Shown: positions 52,064 to 62,001 of the stretch, in pieces | How positions within the stretch are numbered: position 1 is the first letter of the stretch | Layout: each line of letters begins with the position of its first letter | NCBI GenBank assembly: GCA_023212695.1 | Contig: JALCCG010000005.1 | Coordinates: 185,558 to 249,557, forward strand | Direction of reading: 5' to 3' | From: Sporisorium sorghi | Taxonomy: Eukaryota; Basidiomycota; Ustilaginomycetes; Ustilaginales; Ustilaginaceae | DNA: 64,000 bases | Notes under the pieces: model-generated | Seen by the model: the letters and a program-made list of their open reading frames with translations, nothing else | Told to the model about the DNA's origin: nothing | The model's database searches: none | Program-made: the position numbers and the translations under genes

Positions 52064-53496
52064 CGTCGCTGTCGACGTATGCTTGTCTCATTCTCTTTCC
52101 TTTTCTCCGTTCTCCTGTTCGGTCAGGGCTACATTCGCTTTTCCCCTCGTGCTTACCACATGGTCACCCTTCATACCCACACGAGGATATCCAACGCAAC
52201 ACCACCACCACCACCAACAAGATTGATGCACCCCCCCCCCCCCCCAATTCGGCCTTGTCTCAGCATCTGCAACTTTCCCCGCATCGAGCCTTTTGGACGG
52301 AACACGCATCCCTTCCTTCGCATTCTTTTCCAGCCTTTCCGGTCCTTGTGCAGTCAAGGCGGTCGCAAGATGGCTTAACGTCAGGCCCTAGCATCGAGAC
52401 CGGCTTGCACTTTGTGCATCTTCACTGCCACTTCCAGGACTCGCCAGCACCCACTGACGGCCTCTGCGCTGTCTTTGCTGGCTATTCGATCCCACCTTTT
52501 TCTTCTTGGTACGCACTCTCCTGTTGCGTTTCCAACCCGTGTAAAACAAGAATCTCCCTCAATGTTTCTGTCCAGAAACGGCTTGCTCGACATGTAAATA
52601 CGCTCTTCACACACAACAAAGAACATTCAAGATGACGCACCCCACTGTCTCCCATTTCTGCTTGTCTCGGCGAAATCGGACCTCATCGTCTGCCGAGAGG
52701 GAAGCTGAGCTGCTCGTCTCGATGATGTTGTAGGTCAGGGCTTTTTGGAAATTTGTTAGATCTGTCTCTGTTACAATTGGCAATTTGCGCGCCGAGGTCA
52801 GAAAGTGTGGAGGTTGGGCACCAGAGCAGTGTCTTTCTGAGAAGCTGACCTGCTGTGATCCTCCGCATTGGTCGCTTCGTTCGGACTGAAAAAGGGCGCA
52901 TCCATCGTTGGCGGCCGTTCCGAGCAGACACTCTCACTCGCAGATCAGCACTTGCCCACGTTCTCAATGCCAAGAGCAAAGTGTCGTGCTGAGAGAGTAA
53001 AGCAGATTGTATCCATGACTTGATTATCGACGATTGAATTGAATACGAAAGCTCTGCCTGGCTTTGAGAGAGGCGGGAAGGGCTTTGAACAGCTGTTGCC
53101 TGACGCAGCCTGTCTTCCCGTCGTCCGCAAAAAAAAAGAGCGCGTGCATTTTGGAAGTGTTGTTTCCTGCTGCTCCTGCTCCTGCTGTTGCTGCTTGCTG
53201 CTTGCTGCTGAGCCGTGCACGGCAAACACACAACACCTCTTCAAGCTCAGTCGATACCTTCCTTTCCCTTTCTTCACTTTACGCCTACCACCTCCTATTT
53301 GACGTTTGGTCTGCCCCAGGCCATTGTCGGTACAGCCGCTCTCTTTACCTCACCTTGTCACATTCTCGGAACGAGCCGATCGACCATTCGAGCAGACATG
53401 CACACCTGAGCCATGCATAGCGTCGAGTAGTCAGCCAGCAGCGCCCAATCATCCGCCTTTCCGCTAGGTTCGTCGCAATATCTCCACCTCGTCACA
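52064..53496. other. intergenic region between the DUF3405 and START genes
   Basis: About 1.4 kb. It contains a 15-nt poly-C run (52231-52245). A 182-codon minus-strand frame at 52683-53231 is basic and Ser-rich, lacks a domain and lies in the START gene promoter; I do not call it a gene. Confidence 0.45.
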
Positions 53497-56400
53497 ATGG
53501 ATGACGCTTCCTCCCTGCAAAAGTCAAAGGCGCAGTGGCTCGCGGCTCTCGACGAGGCGCTCGACAACTTCCGCAGCCTTGTCGCCGAATCGTCGTCCAA
53601 ATCATGGAAGCCAGTCAGCCTAGTCGGAAGCACTCCCGCAACCCCCAACAATGCATCGCCCTCGACCTTCCCCAACGCTTCAACATCCTCCTCATCACCG
53701 CACGCTGCGGCCACGTCCTTGACACCGAAAGGAGGTGCGGCAAGGGGAAAGGCGCGCGAATCGTCCTCATTGCGGCACGTCGAGTCCATCGAGGACGTAG
53801 CTGCTCGCTATGATTCAAGCTCCTCCTCGCCAAATGCATCGGGCCCCTCCAAGAGCTCAGCATCCACCTCGCAGCCGTTTCGCCTTGGACGCTTTCGTCC
53901 CGACCACGTCGCCGTGCATCGCAAGAGTTCCAAGGGTCCCGACATCTACAGAGCCGTGACCGAGGTTGCTTACCAGGGTACCGCCGATCTCACCGCTTTC
54001 CGCTCGGTGCTGCAGACGCCCGAGACGCGCGCCTCGTGGGATCGGCTCGTGCAGTCGGCAGAGCTGGTCGAGCAGCTCGATCCCGTCACTCGCATCAACA
54101 AGGTCCAGTACCGACTAGGATGGCCAGCTAGCCCGCGAGATGCCATCGTCATCAACAGGACGCTTGCGGACGACTCAACGCTTATAGACATTGCCACCTC
54201 GTTGCCACGATCTCCAGATGCTCCCTCTTACCTCCGTCCGGCGCCACCTTGCGTGAGGTCTCATGTCCACCTCATGGCTTGGTGTGTGCAGGTGCTTCCA
54301 CCGGAAAGCGCAGCAGCAGCCTCCACCACCACCACGACGCCTGCTACATCTTCCTCCTCCCATCGATCATCTCCGCGCATCAAGGTCACCGTCTTCTGGT
54401 CGTGGGACCTCAGGGGGGCGTGGATGGGCATGCCCACCGGCGGACTTGGCATGCATCTGCCCGAGCTCATCAAAGGCCTCCTCAACCATGTCCGCGACTC
54501 CAGCGACAAGATCCCCTTGCTCAGAAACTACGGCAGCTGCGTCGAGCTGCTCTCTAACAACTTTGATCCGACACGAGATACCCTGGCAACCGAATACGCC
54601 ATCATCGTCGAAGACGCAGTTGCACGTGAGGCCGAAGATCGTGCAGAGAAGGACCTCGATACGGTCCATCTGCTACGATCTCGCAGGAAGCTCGAAGCCG
54701 CCGTCGAGTTCTGCCTCCCGGCCTCAGAAGGATGGGATGTCAGGGTCGAGGTCAAGGGCCAAGCAGCGTCCGTTTCCAGCCCCAAGCCCGAATCCTCCGA
54801 ACCTGCCGACACTGCCTCTTCATGGCGTGCTACAGCAGAGAGGTCGCCAGAGTCTCAGCATACAGTCCTTGCGATTCGTCACGAGCAGCTTCGAGACGCA
54901 GAGGAACTGGTCCGAATCAAGGTCAAAATTCAAAGGGTGGTGGCCAGCAGCGATCTCCGGCTCAACGACGAGTCGCTGCCAGTGACGCAGGTCGAGCCAC
55001 GCACGCCTGCCTCGCTCGCGCAGCCTCTGCTCGAGGACACAGCCAGTATCTCGGGCATCAGTGTCGCCACCGCATCCACAGGCAGCGCCGCATCCGTGAG
55101 TGCAGCTCACGCGGGCAACGCAGCCAATGCCTCGCGCACAGGAACACCCAATTTGGGGTTCGCCAATCAGATCAATTCGCAGATCCGCCGCAACTACATT
55201 TACTTTACCAGTCTCCTTCAAGAACCTGAGGCCAAGTGGAAGCCCATCAGCGACACCCGAGGCGTCACCGTCACGCAACTCGACTCGATCGATCCTACGC
55301 TCGTCGTTTACCGTGCCGAGGCCACCTTTGTCGGCGTCAGCGTCTGGGACCTCTTCTCCACCATCGGCAACCCGGGCGCGCGTGCTTACTGGGACAAGAC
55401 GCTTGACGATGCGACGCTGCTCACCGACATCAACGAGCTCAGCTCGCTCTGGCACACCAAGAGCAAGCCCAGCTGGCCCATCAGCGCACGCGACACGATC
55501 GTCATCCAGACGGCCTACAAAGCGCCCACGTCGGTGCACATCTTCTCCTTCTCCACCGACGATCGCGCCCAGTTCCCAGCCATTCCGCAGGTAGAGCCAG
55601 GCACCATTCGCACGCAGATCGACCTGCGCGGGTGGTCCATCGAAGCCCTGTCTCCCACGACGGTACACGTCACCATGCTCGAACAGTCCGATCCCAAGGG
55701 CTGGACGAGCAAGTCAGCCACCCCAGCCGCCATGGTGAGCGCCGTTGCTGGTATTGGCGAGTGCACCATCAAATTTGGCGGCCCTCCCGTTCTGACGCGC
55801 ATGCTGGGAGCCAAGAGCAAAGTGTCCCGCTACGACCCGGACAAGGCCACTTTCCGTATCGAGTATGCATCCGATGCGCCAGCCGATGAGGACCTGACCG
55901 ATGCGCCCAACGTCGAGTGCGAGATCCGCTGCGACATCGAAACGTGGGCCAGCTCGCTCGATATGGTTGTCGACCCTCCGCCGATCTCGATCTCATGCCT
56001 CCGCCGCCACAAGCTCTCGCAGGGCGGAGGTGGGCTTTGGCTCACCATCGAGCACGCGGCTGCATCGCTCGAGGACGACTCGGCGCGCATCACCATCCGT
56101 CGCGGCAACTCGCGCGAAAAGGGATCCGTGCACGTCAACGGAGCCAGCATCAAGGTGGATGTAGACCAGCTCAACGACGAACAGGTGCAGCAGCTCAGCC
56201 GTCAGAAGCGCTCGAAGCCGCAACGTGTGCCTCTCGATCTGCTCCATCCCACTCGCAAGCCAGCAGAGGACGCTGTTGCGCAAGGCAAGTCTGGAAGCGC
56301 CGAGGGCAACGCATCAGCCGCATCGGCCACATCCACCGAGGCCGCTTCAGACCAGCCATCGTCGACCGCGAACGGTGCCGATGTCAGCGAAAACAATGCA

Positions 56401-59400
56401 AGCGTGTCGGGAACCGCCTCCTCTGGTGACGAGTCCACTCCAGCTCGGGAAAGCGGCAGACAGGGGTTGACTCTGTCGGCGACGAGCGCCGTTCCTGCCG
56501 CCCCCTTTTCAGACGAAACGCCACGACAGCCAATGACGTGTGCGCTCGACGTCCTCTTCTTGCTGCGACGCATCCATGCGGATCGCTCTCCTGACCCGGC
56601 CGGCGCACCTGCTGGATGGGCTCTCGTGACGGAACGCAACGGTCTCTACGTCCGACGAAGACTGATGGAGTCGATCTCGAGCACTGTGCTCGTTCAGCGC
56701 GGCGACAAGGTGGTGCAGGGACTGTCCGCCGAAGACCTGCTTGACTTGGTGTCAAACCCCCACAGTCGAAAGCAGTGGGACGACAAGGTCGACTCTACCA
56801 CTCTGCTCGAAAGCTACGGCGACGGCTCTTTCACCTCGTTCATCACCACCAAAGCAAGCTTTCCCTTCCGAGGCCGCGCTTTCCACCTCGCCAGCTTGAC
56901 TGCGCGAGGAATGCCACCGTCCAGCCTTGGCGCAACCAGCCCCGGTGAAGCTGCCATCTCGAGCTCGGCTTCTTCCTGGTCTGGGCCCGCTGTCTACTTT
57001 CACGCATCGGCCTCGTTCCCGCAGCAGAACTCACCGTTTGCGATGGACAAACTCAACCCAGCCGGGCTGCCCATGGGCAAGGTGCTGATCGACGGATGGA
57101 TTTTGGAGACGCTGGATCCATACAGCTCTACGAGCTTCCAGATCCCGTCGACGAGATGTACGCATGTTGTGGCTGTCGACTATGCAGGCAGCTTGCCCGT
57201 TGCTGTCAACACCATGTGGAATGCGAATCTTCCGAGGTCGGTGCTGCTGGTCGAGGAATATCTCAAAGCGAGAGGTTCCATTCCATCCGTCAAGACGCCT
57301 CCGCCCTGTCTGCAGGTGCTCGGCGACGGCCGAGATGAAGACCAGGGCTTGGTGTGGTCGATGAACGACCCGGATCGCAAGAACCTCTTCATCTCGACGA
57401 CTTTCGACCCTTCGACACGAACATACGTGGCGATGAGCATGCATCGTGCCACGCCACAAGCTGGCTCGGGACAGACGCCAGGGCTCTTGCCTGCCGCCGA
57501 CATTGTGACGCACGGAAAAGCCCGTCCCGCGCGCAATTCGGACGCTTCTCTGACGAAAGGCGTTGCTGAAAAACTCACCCAGGCTATCAATGCTGCGCCT
57601 GGCACACCCCTGCTCGCGTCCGCGGCGCCACCGGTCAATTCGAGCGGAGAGCAAGACTCGGGCCTATCACGAGCGACCAGCATGCATTCGATCGCAAGCA
57701 CGTCGGCAGCCAGCACCGCCTCCACCATCCGCCGCCGTCCCAGCTCCATCCACACCGACTCTCGCAACGCCACGGACTTGATTCTGATGGAGGTCGAGAT
57801 CGAGCTCCGACACTACCACAAGGGATACGACGTCCAGGTGTTTTCCGAGTTTGTGCCTGTCAGCGCGGCTGCAGCTGCTGTTCTGCAGACGTCTGGCGGT
57901 TCAGCGCCCGAGAGACCTGCGACGCCGAATGGTGGCTCCAACGGTGTACAGCGGAACAACAAAGCGGTTGGTGCACAGGCGGGGGAAAGCCCGGTAGCAA
58001 AGCAAGAACTTGTATTGTCGCTCAAGATGGCATCACAACAGTCGAGAGATCTGCCGGTGCAGCTGCGAGTCTACGACCTGCCTCCCAGCGCAGTGCTGGC
58101 GGCCACGCTCGATCCATCGGCTCGTCCACGCAAGCACCTGGTGCGAGTCACAGTGCCGACGACTCCCTTCCTCGAACCGGTGGAGGATCCGCTCACTGGG
58201 TCGAAAGCCCCTGACTTTCCCGCCTGGTACACTTCGCTGCTGCAGCGAGGTGCTGTGCTGCGCATGGTCGTCAAGCCACTCAAGAGCGACAGCGCGGACG
58301 CCGAGGGAGCCACTTCGGCGTCTAAGGACTCGACTGGCAGCGTGTCGGCGTTTGCGACACCTACGGGCAAGGTGACGGTGCGCAGCGGTGACTCGCAGCT
58401 CGACATTGTTCACGTGAATCAGACGTCGGCGATGCTGCAAAAGGAGCAGATCGGTGTGGAGCCCATGACGCAGCTCAAACGGGTAGCGCCTCCTCGGCTC
58501 AAGTCGGGACGAAAGTCGGCGGGAGAAGCGATGCTTCCTTCGCGAGACGACGTGCGTCTGCCAGCGGCTTTGCGTCGACCCATCGCAACCAGGAAGGAGC
58601 TGTTGGAAGCAGGCGATGCATCGGCAGCTGGGGCTGGTGCGAGCGATGCAAAGGGCTCGAAGACGAGCAGCAGCGGCAATGGCTCGGGAGCGGCGGCGGG
58701 CACGGGCAAAGCTTCGACCGGCGCAGGAAGCTCCTCCGCGGGAGCTGCCACTGCAGACAAGAACGCCAAGCAGACAGGATCACTCGCACCTTGTTCTTCT
58801 GGTGCAGGCTCTGCCAATGGATCGGCGGCCGGCTCGGCGCCTCCTTCGCGTGCAGCCACGCCGTCAGCACCTGCCTCGGCCGGAGCTCAGATCATGAGCA
58901 TGTTCGGCTCCTACCCTTTGTCTCGTCTGGGCACCGGATCCGCGCTCGCATCTTCCTTGACGTCAGTCTCGTCGGTCACAGCGCGCGGCAGCAGCGTCGC
59001 GTCGTCGTCCTCAGCAAAGACCAACGCCGAAGCGCTCGCTGCGCAGGACCGGGCCAAGCACGGCGGCAAAGCGGGAGAGCACAAGGGCGATTCCGCAGCA
59101 GGCTCAGCAGGCGGTGCGGACAAGAAGGGAACCGGGAGCGCAGAAGACCGAGCCGGCGGCTCGTCTGCAAGCGAAGTGGTGGCCGAAGCGGCGGCGAGTG
59201 CGGGCAACACGGTGGCGCAGCTAGCCAAAGGTAGCGCTTCGGCGCTGGGATCGCTGTTTAGCTCCGAGACGCAGTTCCGACTGTCGACGCTGGTAGCTGT
59301 AGCAGTGGTTGCGTTTCTGGTGGGGTCGTTGATGCGCTCGACGCTGGCGCCGCTCGACTTTGTGCTGGTCTCGACAGGGCAGAAGCCGTTTGTGGCTTCA

Positions 59401-59700
59401 GGGGCGTACTCGAGCGTTGTGGAGGCAGAGCGGGCACGGTCGACGTTGGGCAAGTTGAGCAGCAAGCTCGGAGGCGGAGCGGGCAGCGCTGCTGCAGCGT
59501 CGGCGAAGAAGGACTTTGTGGAGCTGGTCAACAAGGTGCAAGCGAGTGCGAGCGGGGGGGATGCGATGGGCGAGCTTCGTAACGGAGCAGAGGGAGGGAT
59601 GGTGAGGCAGGTGCAGTGGACCGAGCTGAAGCGGTGGGTGCATGTGCCGGTGCCGGGTGTCGGGTGGGATGTGGTCGTTGGTGGGGTGAGAAGGCGTTGA
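53497..59700 (+). CDS. giant tail-anchored protein with three START-like lipid-binding modules
   Basis: A 2067-aa protein with ATG at 53497 and no introns seen. Three stretches look like START/START-like (lipid-binding) domains. The first, about 147-350, has PETRASWDRLVQSAELVEQL and WPASPRDAIVI. The second, about 560-790, has NPGARAYWDKTLDDATLLTD and WPISARDTIVIQTAYK. The third, about 1015-1275, has NPHSRKQWDDKVDSTTLLES and RGRAFHLASL. Each shows the START pattern of W-D-x-x-V/L followed by a conserved R-D or R-x-F and a late W-x-I/V strand. The region 1700-1920 is Ser/Gly/Ala-rich. A single TM at about 1929-1948 lies about 120 residues from the C-terminus. I infer a membrane-anchored lipid-transfer or lipid-sensing protein at an organelle contact. 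The exact family and the ligand are unknown. Confidence 0.75.
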   Translation: MDDASSLQKSKAQWLAALDEALDNFRSLVAESSSKSWKPVSLVGSTPATPNNASPSTFPNASTSSSSPHAAATSLTPKGGAARGKARESSSLRHVESIEDVAARYDSSSSSPNASGPSKSSASTSQPFRLGRFRPDHVAVHRKSSKGPDIYRAVTEVAYQGTADLTAFRSVLQTPETRASWDRLVQSAELVEQLDPVTRINKVQYRLGWPASPRDAIVINRTLADDSTLIDIATSLPRSPDAPSYLRPAPPCVRSHVHLMAWCVQVLPPESAAAASTTTTTPATSSSSHRSSPRIKVTVFWSWDLRGAWMGMPTGGLGMHLPELIKGLLNHVRDSSDKIPLLRNYGSCVELLSNNFDPTRDTLATEYAIIVEDAVAREAEDRAEKDLDTVHLLRSRRKLEAAVEFCLPASEGWDVRVEVKGQAASVSSPKPESSEPADTASSWRATAERSPESQHTVLAIRHEQLRDAEELVRIKVKIQRVVASSDLRLNDESLPVTQVEPRTPASLAQPLLEDTASISGISVATASTGSAASVSAAHAGNAANASRTGTPNLGFANQINSQIRRNYIYFTSLLQEPEAKWKPISDTRGVTVTQLDSIDPTLVVYRAEATFVGVSVWDLFSTIGNPGARAYWDKTLDDATLLTDINELSSLWHTKSKPSWPISARDTIVIQTAYKAPTSVHIFSFSTDDRAQFPAIPQVEPGTIRTQIDLRGWSIEALSPTTVHVTMLEQSDPKGWTSKSATPAAMVSAVAGIGECTIKFGGPPVLTRMLGAKSKVSRYDPDKATFRIEYASDAPADEDLTDAPNVECEIRCDIETWASSLDMVVDPPPISISCLRRHKLSQGGGGLWLTIEHAAASLEDDSARITIRRGNSREKGSVHVNGASIKVDVDQLNDEQVQQLSRQKRSKPQRVPLDLLHPTRKPAEDAVAQGKSGSAEGNASAASATSTEAASDQPSSTANGADVSENNASVSGTASSGDESTPARESGRQGLTLSATSAVPAAPFSDETPRQPMTCALDVLFLLRRIHADRSPDPAGAPAGWALVTERNGLYVRRRLMESISSTVLVQRGDKVVQGLSAEDLLDLVSNPHSRKQWDDKVDSTTLLESYGDGSFTSFITTKASFPFRGRAFHLASLTARGMPPSSLGATSPGEAAISSSASSWSGPAVYFHASASFPQQNSPFAMDKLNPAGLPMGKVLIDGWILETLDPYSSTSFQIPSTRCTHVVAVDYAGSLPVAVNTMWNANLPRSVLLVEEYLKARGSIPSVKTPPPCLQVLGDGRDEDQGLVWSMNDPDRKNLFISTTFDPSTRTYVAMSMHRATPQAGSGQTPGLLPAADIVTHGKARPARNSDASLTKGVAEKLTQAINAAPGTPLLASAAPPVNSSGEQDSGLSRATSMHSIASTSAASTASTIRRRPSSIHTDSRNATDLILMEVEIELRHYHKGYDVQVFSEFVPVSAAAAAVLQTSGGSAPERPATPNGGSNGVQRNNKAVGAQAGESPVAKQELVLSLKMASQQSRDLPVQLRVYDLPPSAVLAATLDPSARPRKHLVRVTVPTTPFLEPVEDPLTGSKAPDFPAWYTSLLQRGAVLRMVVKPLKSDSADAEGATSASKDSTGSVSAFATPTGKVTVRSGDSQLDIVHVNQTSAMLQKEQIGVEPMTQLKRVAPPRLKSGRKSAGEAMLPSRDDVRLPAALRRPIATRKELLEAGDASAAGAGASDAKGSKTSSSGNGSGAAAGTGKASTGAGSSSAGAATADKNAKQTGSLAPCSSGAGSANGSAAGSAPPSRAATPSAPASAGAQIMSMFGSYPLSRLGTGSALASSLTSVSSVTARGSSVASSSSAKTNAEALAAQDRAKHGGKAGEHKGDSAAGSAGGADKKGTGSAEDRAGGSSASEVVAEAAASAGNTVAQLAKGSASALGSLFSSETQFRLSTLVAVAVVAFLVGSLMRSTLAPLDFVLVSTGQKPFVASGAYSSVVEAERARSTLGKLSSKLGGGAGSAAAASAKKDFVELVNKVQASASGGDAMGELRNGAEGGMVRQVQWTELKRWVHVPVPGVGWDVVVGGVRRR

Positions 59701-59883
59701 GTGTTGTGCTCATCTTTGGAAGAAATGGATCTTTCTCTCTCACACTTCGAGGCGTCTTGTGTTTGATTCGTTGAGAAAAGGTCAAGCGAGTGTAGGTGTA
59801 CAGAGTGGGGAAGAATGCGATGCTTTGCTATGCGATGCGAACAGAGAGATGGGACGATGTTGTACAGGGCTTGGAGGGAGATG

Positions 59884-60522
59884 TCAAGAGGCGAGCGACC
59901 AAGCCGGTGGGGCGGCAACCGCACCACCCACGACCTGCCTCGCAGCAGCGCCGCCCACCTCGGTCCCATTGCCGCTCGCCATCGTCAGCAGGCCACTCGC
60001 GAGCGCCTGCTTGCACATGTGCAAATCCACGCCGCCGCCCACACCCTCATAGCCCACTACACCACCCTTCACCGCTGCCGCTGCCGCTGCCGCTGCTGGA
60101 GCAGCGCTATTCCCAAAGATATAAAACGCCCCCCTAGCAGCCGCATAACCTACATAGCCAGGCAACTTGATCAGCGCCACGCCGAGCAGCGCGACGAACG
60201 CGGTCATGAGGGCGATGGCAAAGCAGCGCTCCCACGGCTCCATGACGCTGATCCCCCAGGTGGCGATAAAGTTGTACCACGCACGCCAGGCAAAGTCCCA
60301 CACGGCGATGGTCAGGCGGCGGTGCACCGGGCTGCGCGCCGACGAGGTGGAGCGGGAGTGGGGCGGGGCGGTGGTGCGCTTGACGGGGCGTGCTGCAGAG
60401 GGCAGGCTGTGCGAGGGCAGAGGCTTGGTGGTGAGGGGCGTGCAGACCGCGGCGGCGCTAGGCTTGGCGTGGTCCGGGGTGTAGAAGGGCGATAGGCCGG
60501 CGGCTTGCGTTGCTGCGATCAT
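59884..60522 (-). CDS. serine palmitoyltransferase small-subunit-like protein
   Basis: A 212-aa protein from the only in-frame ATG (60522); the frame is open upstream to 60792 but has no ATG there. The core WRAWYNFIATWGISVMEPWE followed by RCFAIALMTAFVALLGVALI has the (M/L)EPWER signature of the small subunits that activate serine palmitoyltransferase, the first enzyme of sphingolipid synthesis in the ER. As in animal ssSPTa/b, one hydrophobic helix follows the motif. The N-terminal ~100 residues are Ser/Pro/Arg-rich, and a Gly/Ala/Val-rich C-terminal part extends well beyond the ~70-80 aa human proteins. A TATATAG box about 190 bp upstream supports this start. The gene is convergent with the triple-START gene (183 bp between stops). 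The family call rests on the short motif and topology. Confidence 0.72.
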   Translation of the reverse strand: MIAATQAAGLSPFYTPDHAKPSAAAVCTPLTTKPLPSHSLPSAARPVKRTTAPPHSRSTSSARSPVHRRLTIAVWDFAWRAWYNFIATWGISVMEPWERCFAIALMTAFVALLGVALIKLPGYVGYAAARGAFYIFGNSAAPAAAAAAAAVKGGVVGYEGVGGGVDLHMCKQALASGLLTMASGNGTEVGGAAARQVVGGAVAAPPAWSLAS

Positions 60523-60713
60523 CGTGTGTGTGCGGCCTGGTGGCTTGACGGAGGAGGAGGCCGGGGCTGGATCGAAAGGTGCCGAGCGCAGGTAGTGGAG
60601 TAGGTCGAGCTGGCTAGTAGTTTGCTCGACAGCGGTGTGCAGCGTCGAGCGAGATTGTGTGCTAGAGATGGATAAGAGGAGCAACGTCTCGGGCGGCGAA
60701 CCAAGGCTGCCCT

Positions 60714-60720
60714 CTATATA
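60714..60720 (-). promoter_or_regulatory. TATA box of the ssSPT-like gene
   Basis: TATATAG on the minus strand, about 190 bp before the ATG at 60522. It lies inside the upstream open frame, which argues against that extension being translated. Confidence 0.45.
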
Positions 60721-61647
60721 CGCAATGCTGTGGGATGGACGCGCTGGATCAATCTCGCTCCGTGGACGTTTAGTCTGCTCTGCCACAGACACACTACCAG
60801 GCTGCCGATCATAAGCTCACCATCACGGTTTCAAACGAACTCTTCGAGGTTTCGAGGCTGCGTAAAAAAGTGCAGGGCAAGGGCAGCGCAAGCTGACAGC
60901 ATCGGCAAAGGGACACGGGCTATGCAGGCCGAGAGTGAGATCGCGGCCCTACCTCAGGCGCTAAACTCCAACGCAGGCCGAATGTGCGCTCTCTTTCCAA
61001 GTCGGCGATTTCGGCTGGCTTATCCGCGCAACGAACAGTCGAGCTGGAGTAGCGAAGGGCGACAAAAGCTGAAACATCCCTGCGTACAACCCGGAACGTC
61101 GAGGTGTAAGACGACGCACAGCGGTTGCAGCTGTCATATCCAAACAAAAACGCGCTGCTTGCTCGCGACTTTTCGGCAAGCTTATTCACACGAAACCAAA
61201 GTCGAGATCGTTCGGCAGGCGACTTCTCTTTCATGGAAGCCGATCATGCGGAGCGGTCTTGGCGCGCATCGATCGAGGTTTGCATTGTCGAGCGAGGGTG
61301 TCTCACAGAGCGAGAGGGGGGAGAGAACGTTGTGGCCCGATACGCGACCAACCGATGTCGAGTGTACGCTTAGCCCTTCCACACGGTCGAGAGCTCCAAA
61401 CTTCGCTAGGGGGGGGGGGGTCGACGTCGGTAGGCAAGGTTTGTACGGAATCGTCCAACGCTCGCGAATCAAGAGTCTATATGCTCGACACTCGGAAGCG
61501 AATACTATCTCACGATAGCTCTGATGGTGGGTTCGGGACGTCGACCTCGCTTCGATGTTCGACTGTTTAGCAAGCTCATGCTCGTCTCTGACTGACGACT
61601 GACTGAAGCGCATCGGTGCTCGAGCCGAGTCGAGAGCATGGTGATAG

Positions 61648-61672
61648 GAGAGAGAGAGAGAGAGAGAGAGAG
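61648..61672. repeat. (GA)n microsatellite
   Basis: About twelve GA units downstream of the G-alpha gene. Confidence 0.9.
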
Positions 61673-62001
61673 CGAATCGAGACCGACATTCGGCAAGATC
61701 GGCTTGCACTGGTTCGGACATCGCGCGGATATGCTTCTCAGATGCCGCGGTATTGTGTCAAACAGCGTCGAAGCTCTCATCGCCACCTTGCTCGTCCACC
61801 ACGCACAGCACACCTCGCTCGCACAGATCGCATAGGCCATCACAGAGATTCATCTCGATCGCAAGAACCCATAGCCAAAAGCCCCCCCCGGAACCGTATC
61901 GCATCACTCGCCATATTGAACGAAAGTCTCGTGCATCTAGCCCCCGTTGAGCAACATCGTCTCCACCTCCCTCCACCCCTTACCTCGCTCGTTGAGCGGC
62001 G

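Larger units (their letters stand above)
60523..62001. other. intergenic region between the ssSPT-like and G-alpha genes
   Basis: About 1.5 kb on the promoter side of the ssSPT-like gene and the 3' side of the G-alpha gene. It contains a poly-G run (about 61409-61420) and a (GA)n tract (61648-61672). A plus-strand frame of 262 codons at 60730-61518 has no domain and a non-ATG start; I do not call it a gene. Confidence 0.45.

Noticed and set aside
52683..53231. 182-codon minus-strand frame
   Set aside because: Basic, Ser-rich, no domain, in the promoter of the START gene; codon use is unlike real genes here.
59884..60792. 302-codon version of the ssSPT-like protein
   Set aside because: The extension starts at GTG and contains no ATG before 60522, and a TATA box lies inside it.
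60730..61518. 262-codon plus-strand frame
   Set aside because: Starts at GTG, no domain, overlaps the promoter of the ssSPT-like gene, and its composition is unlike neighbouring genes.
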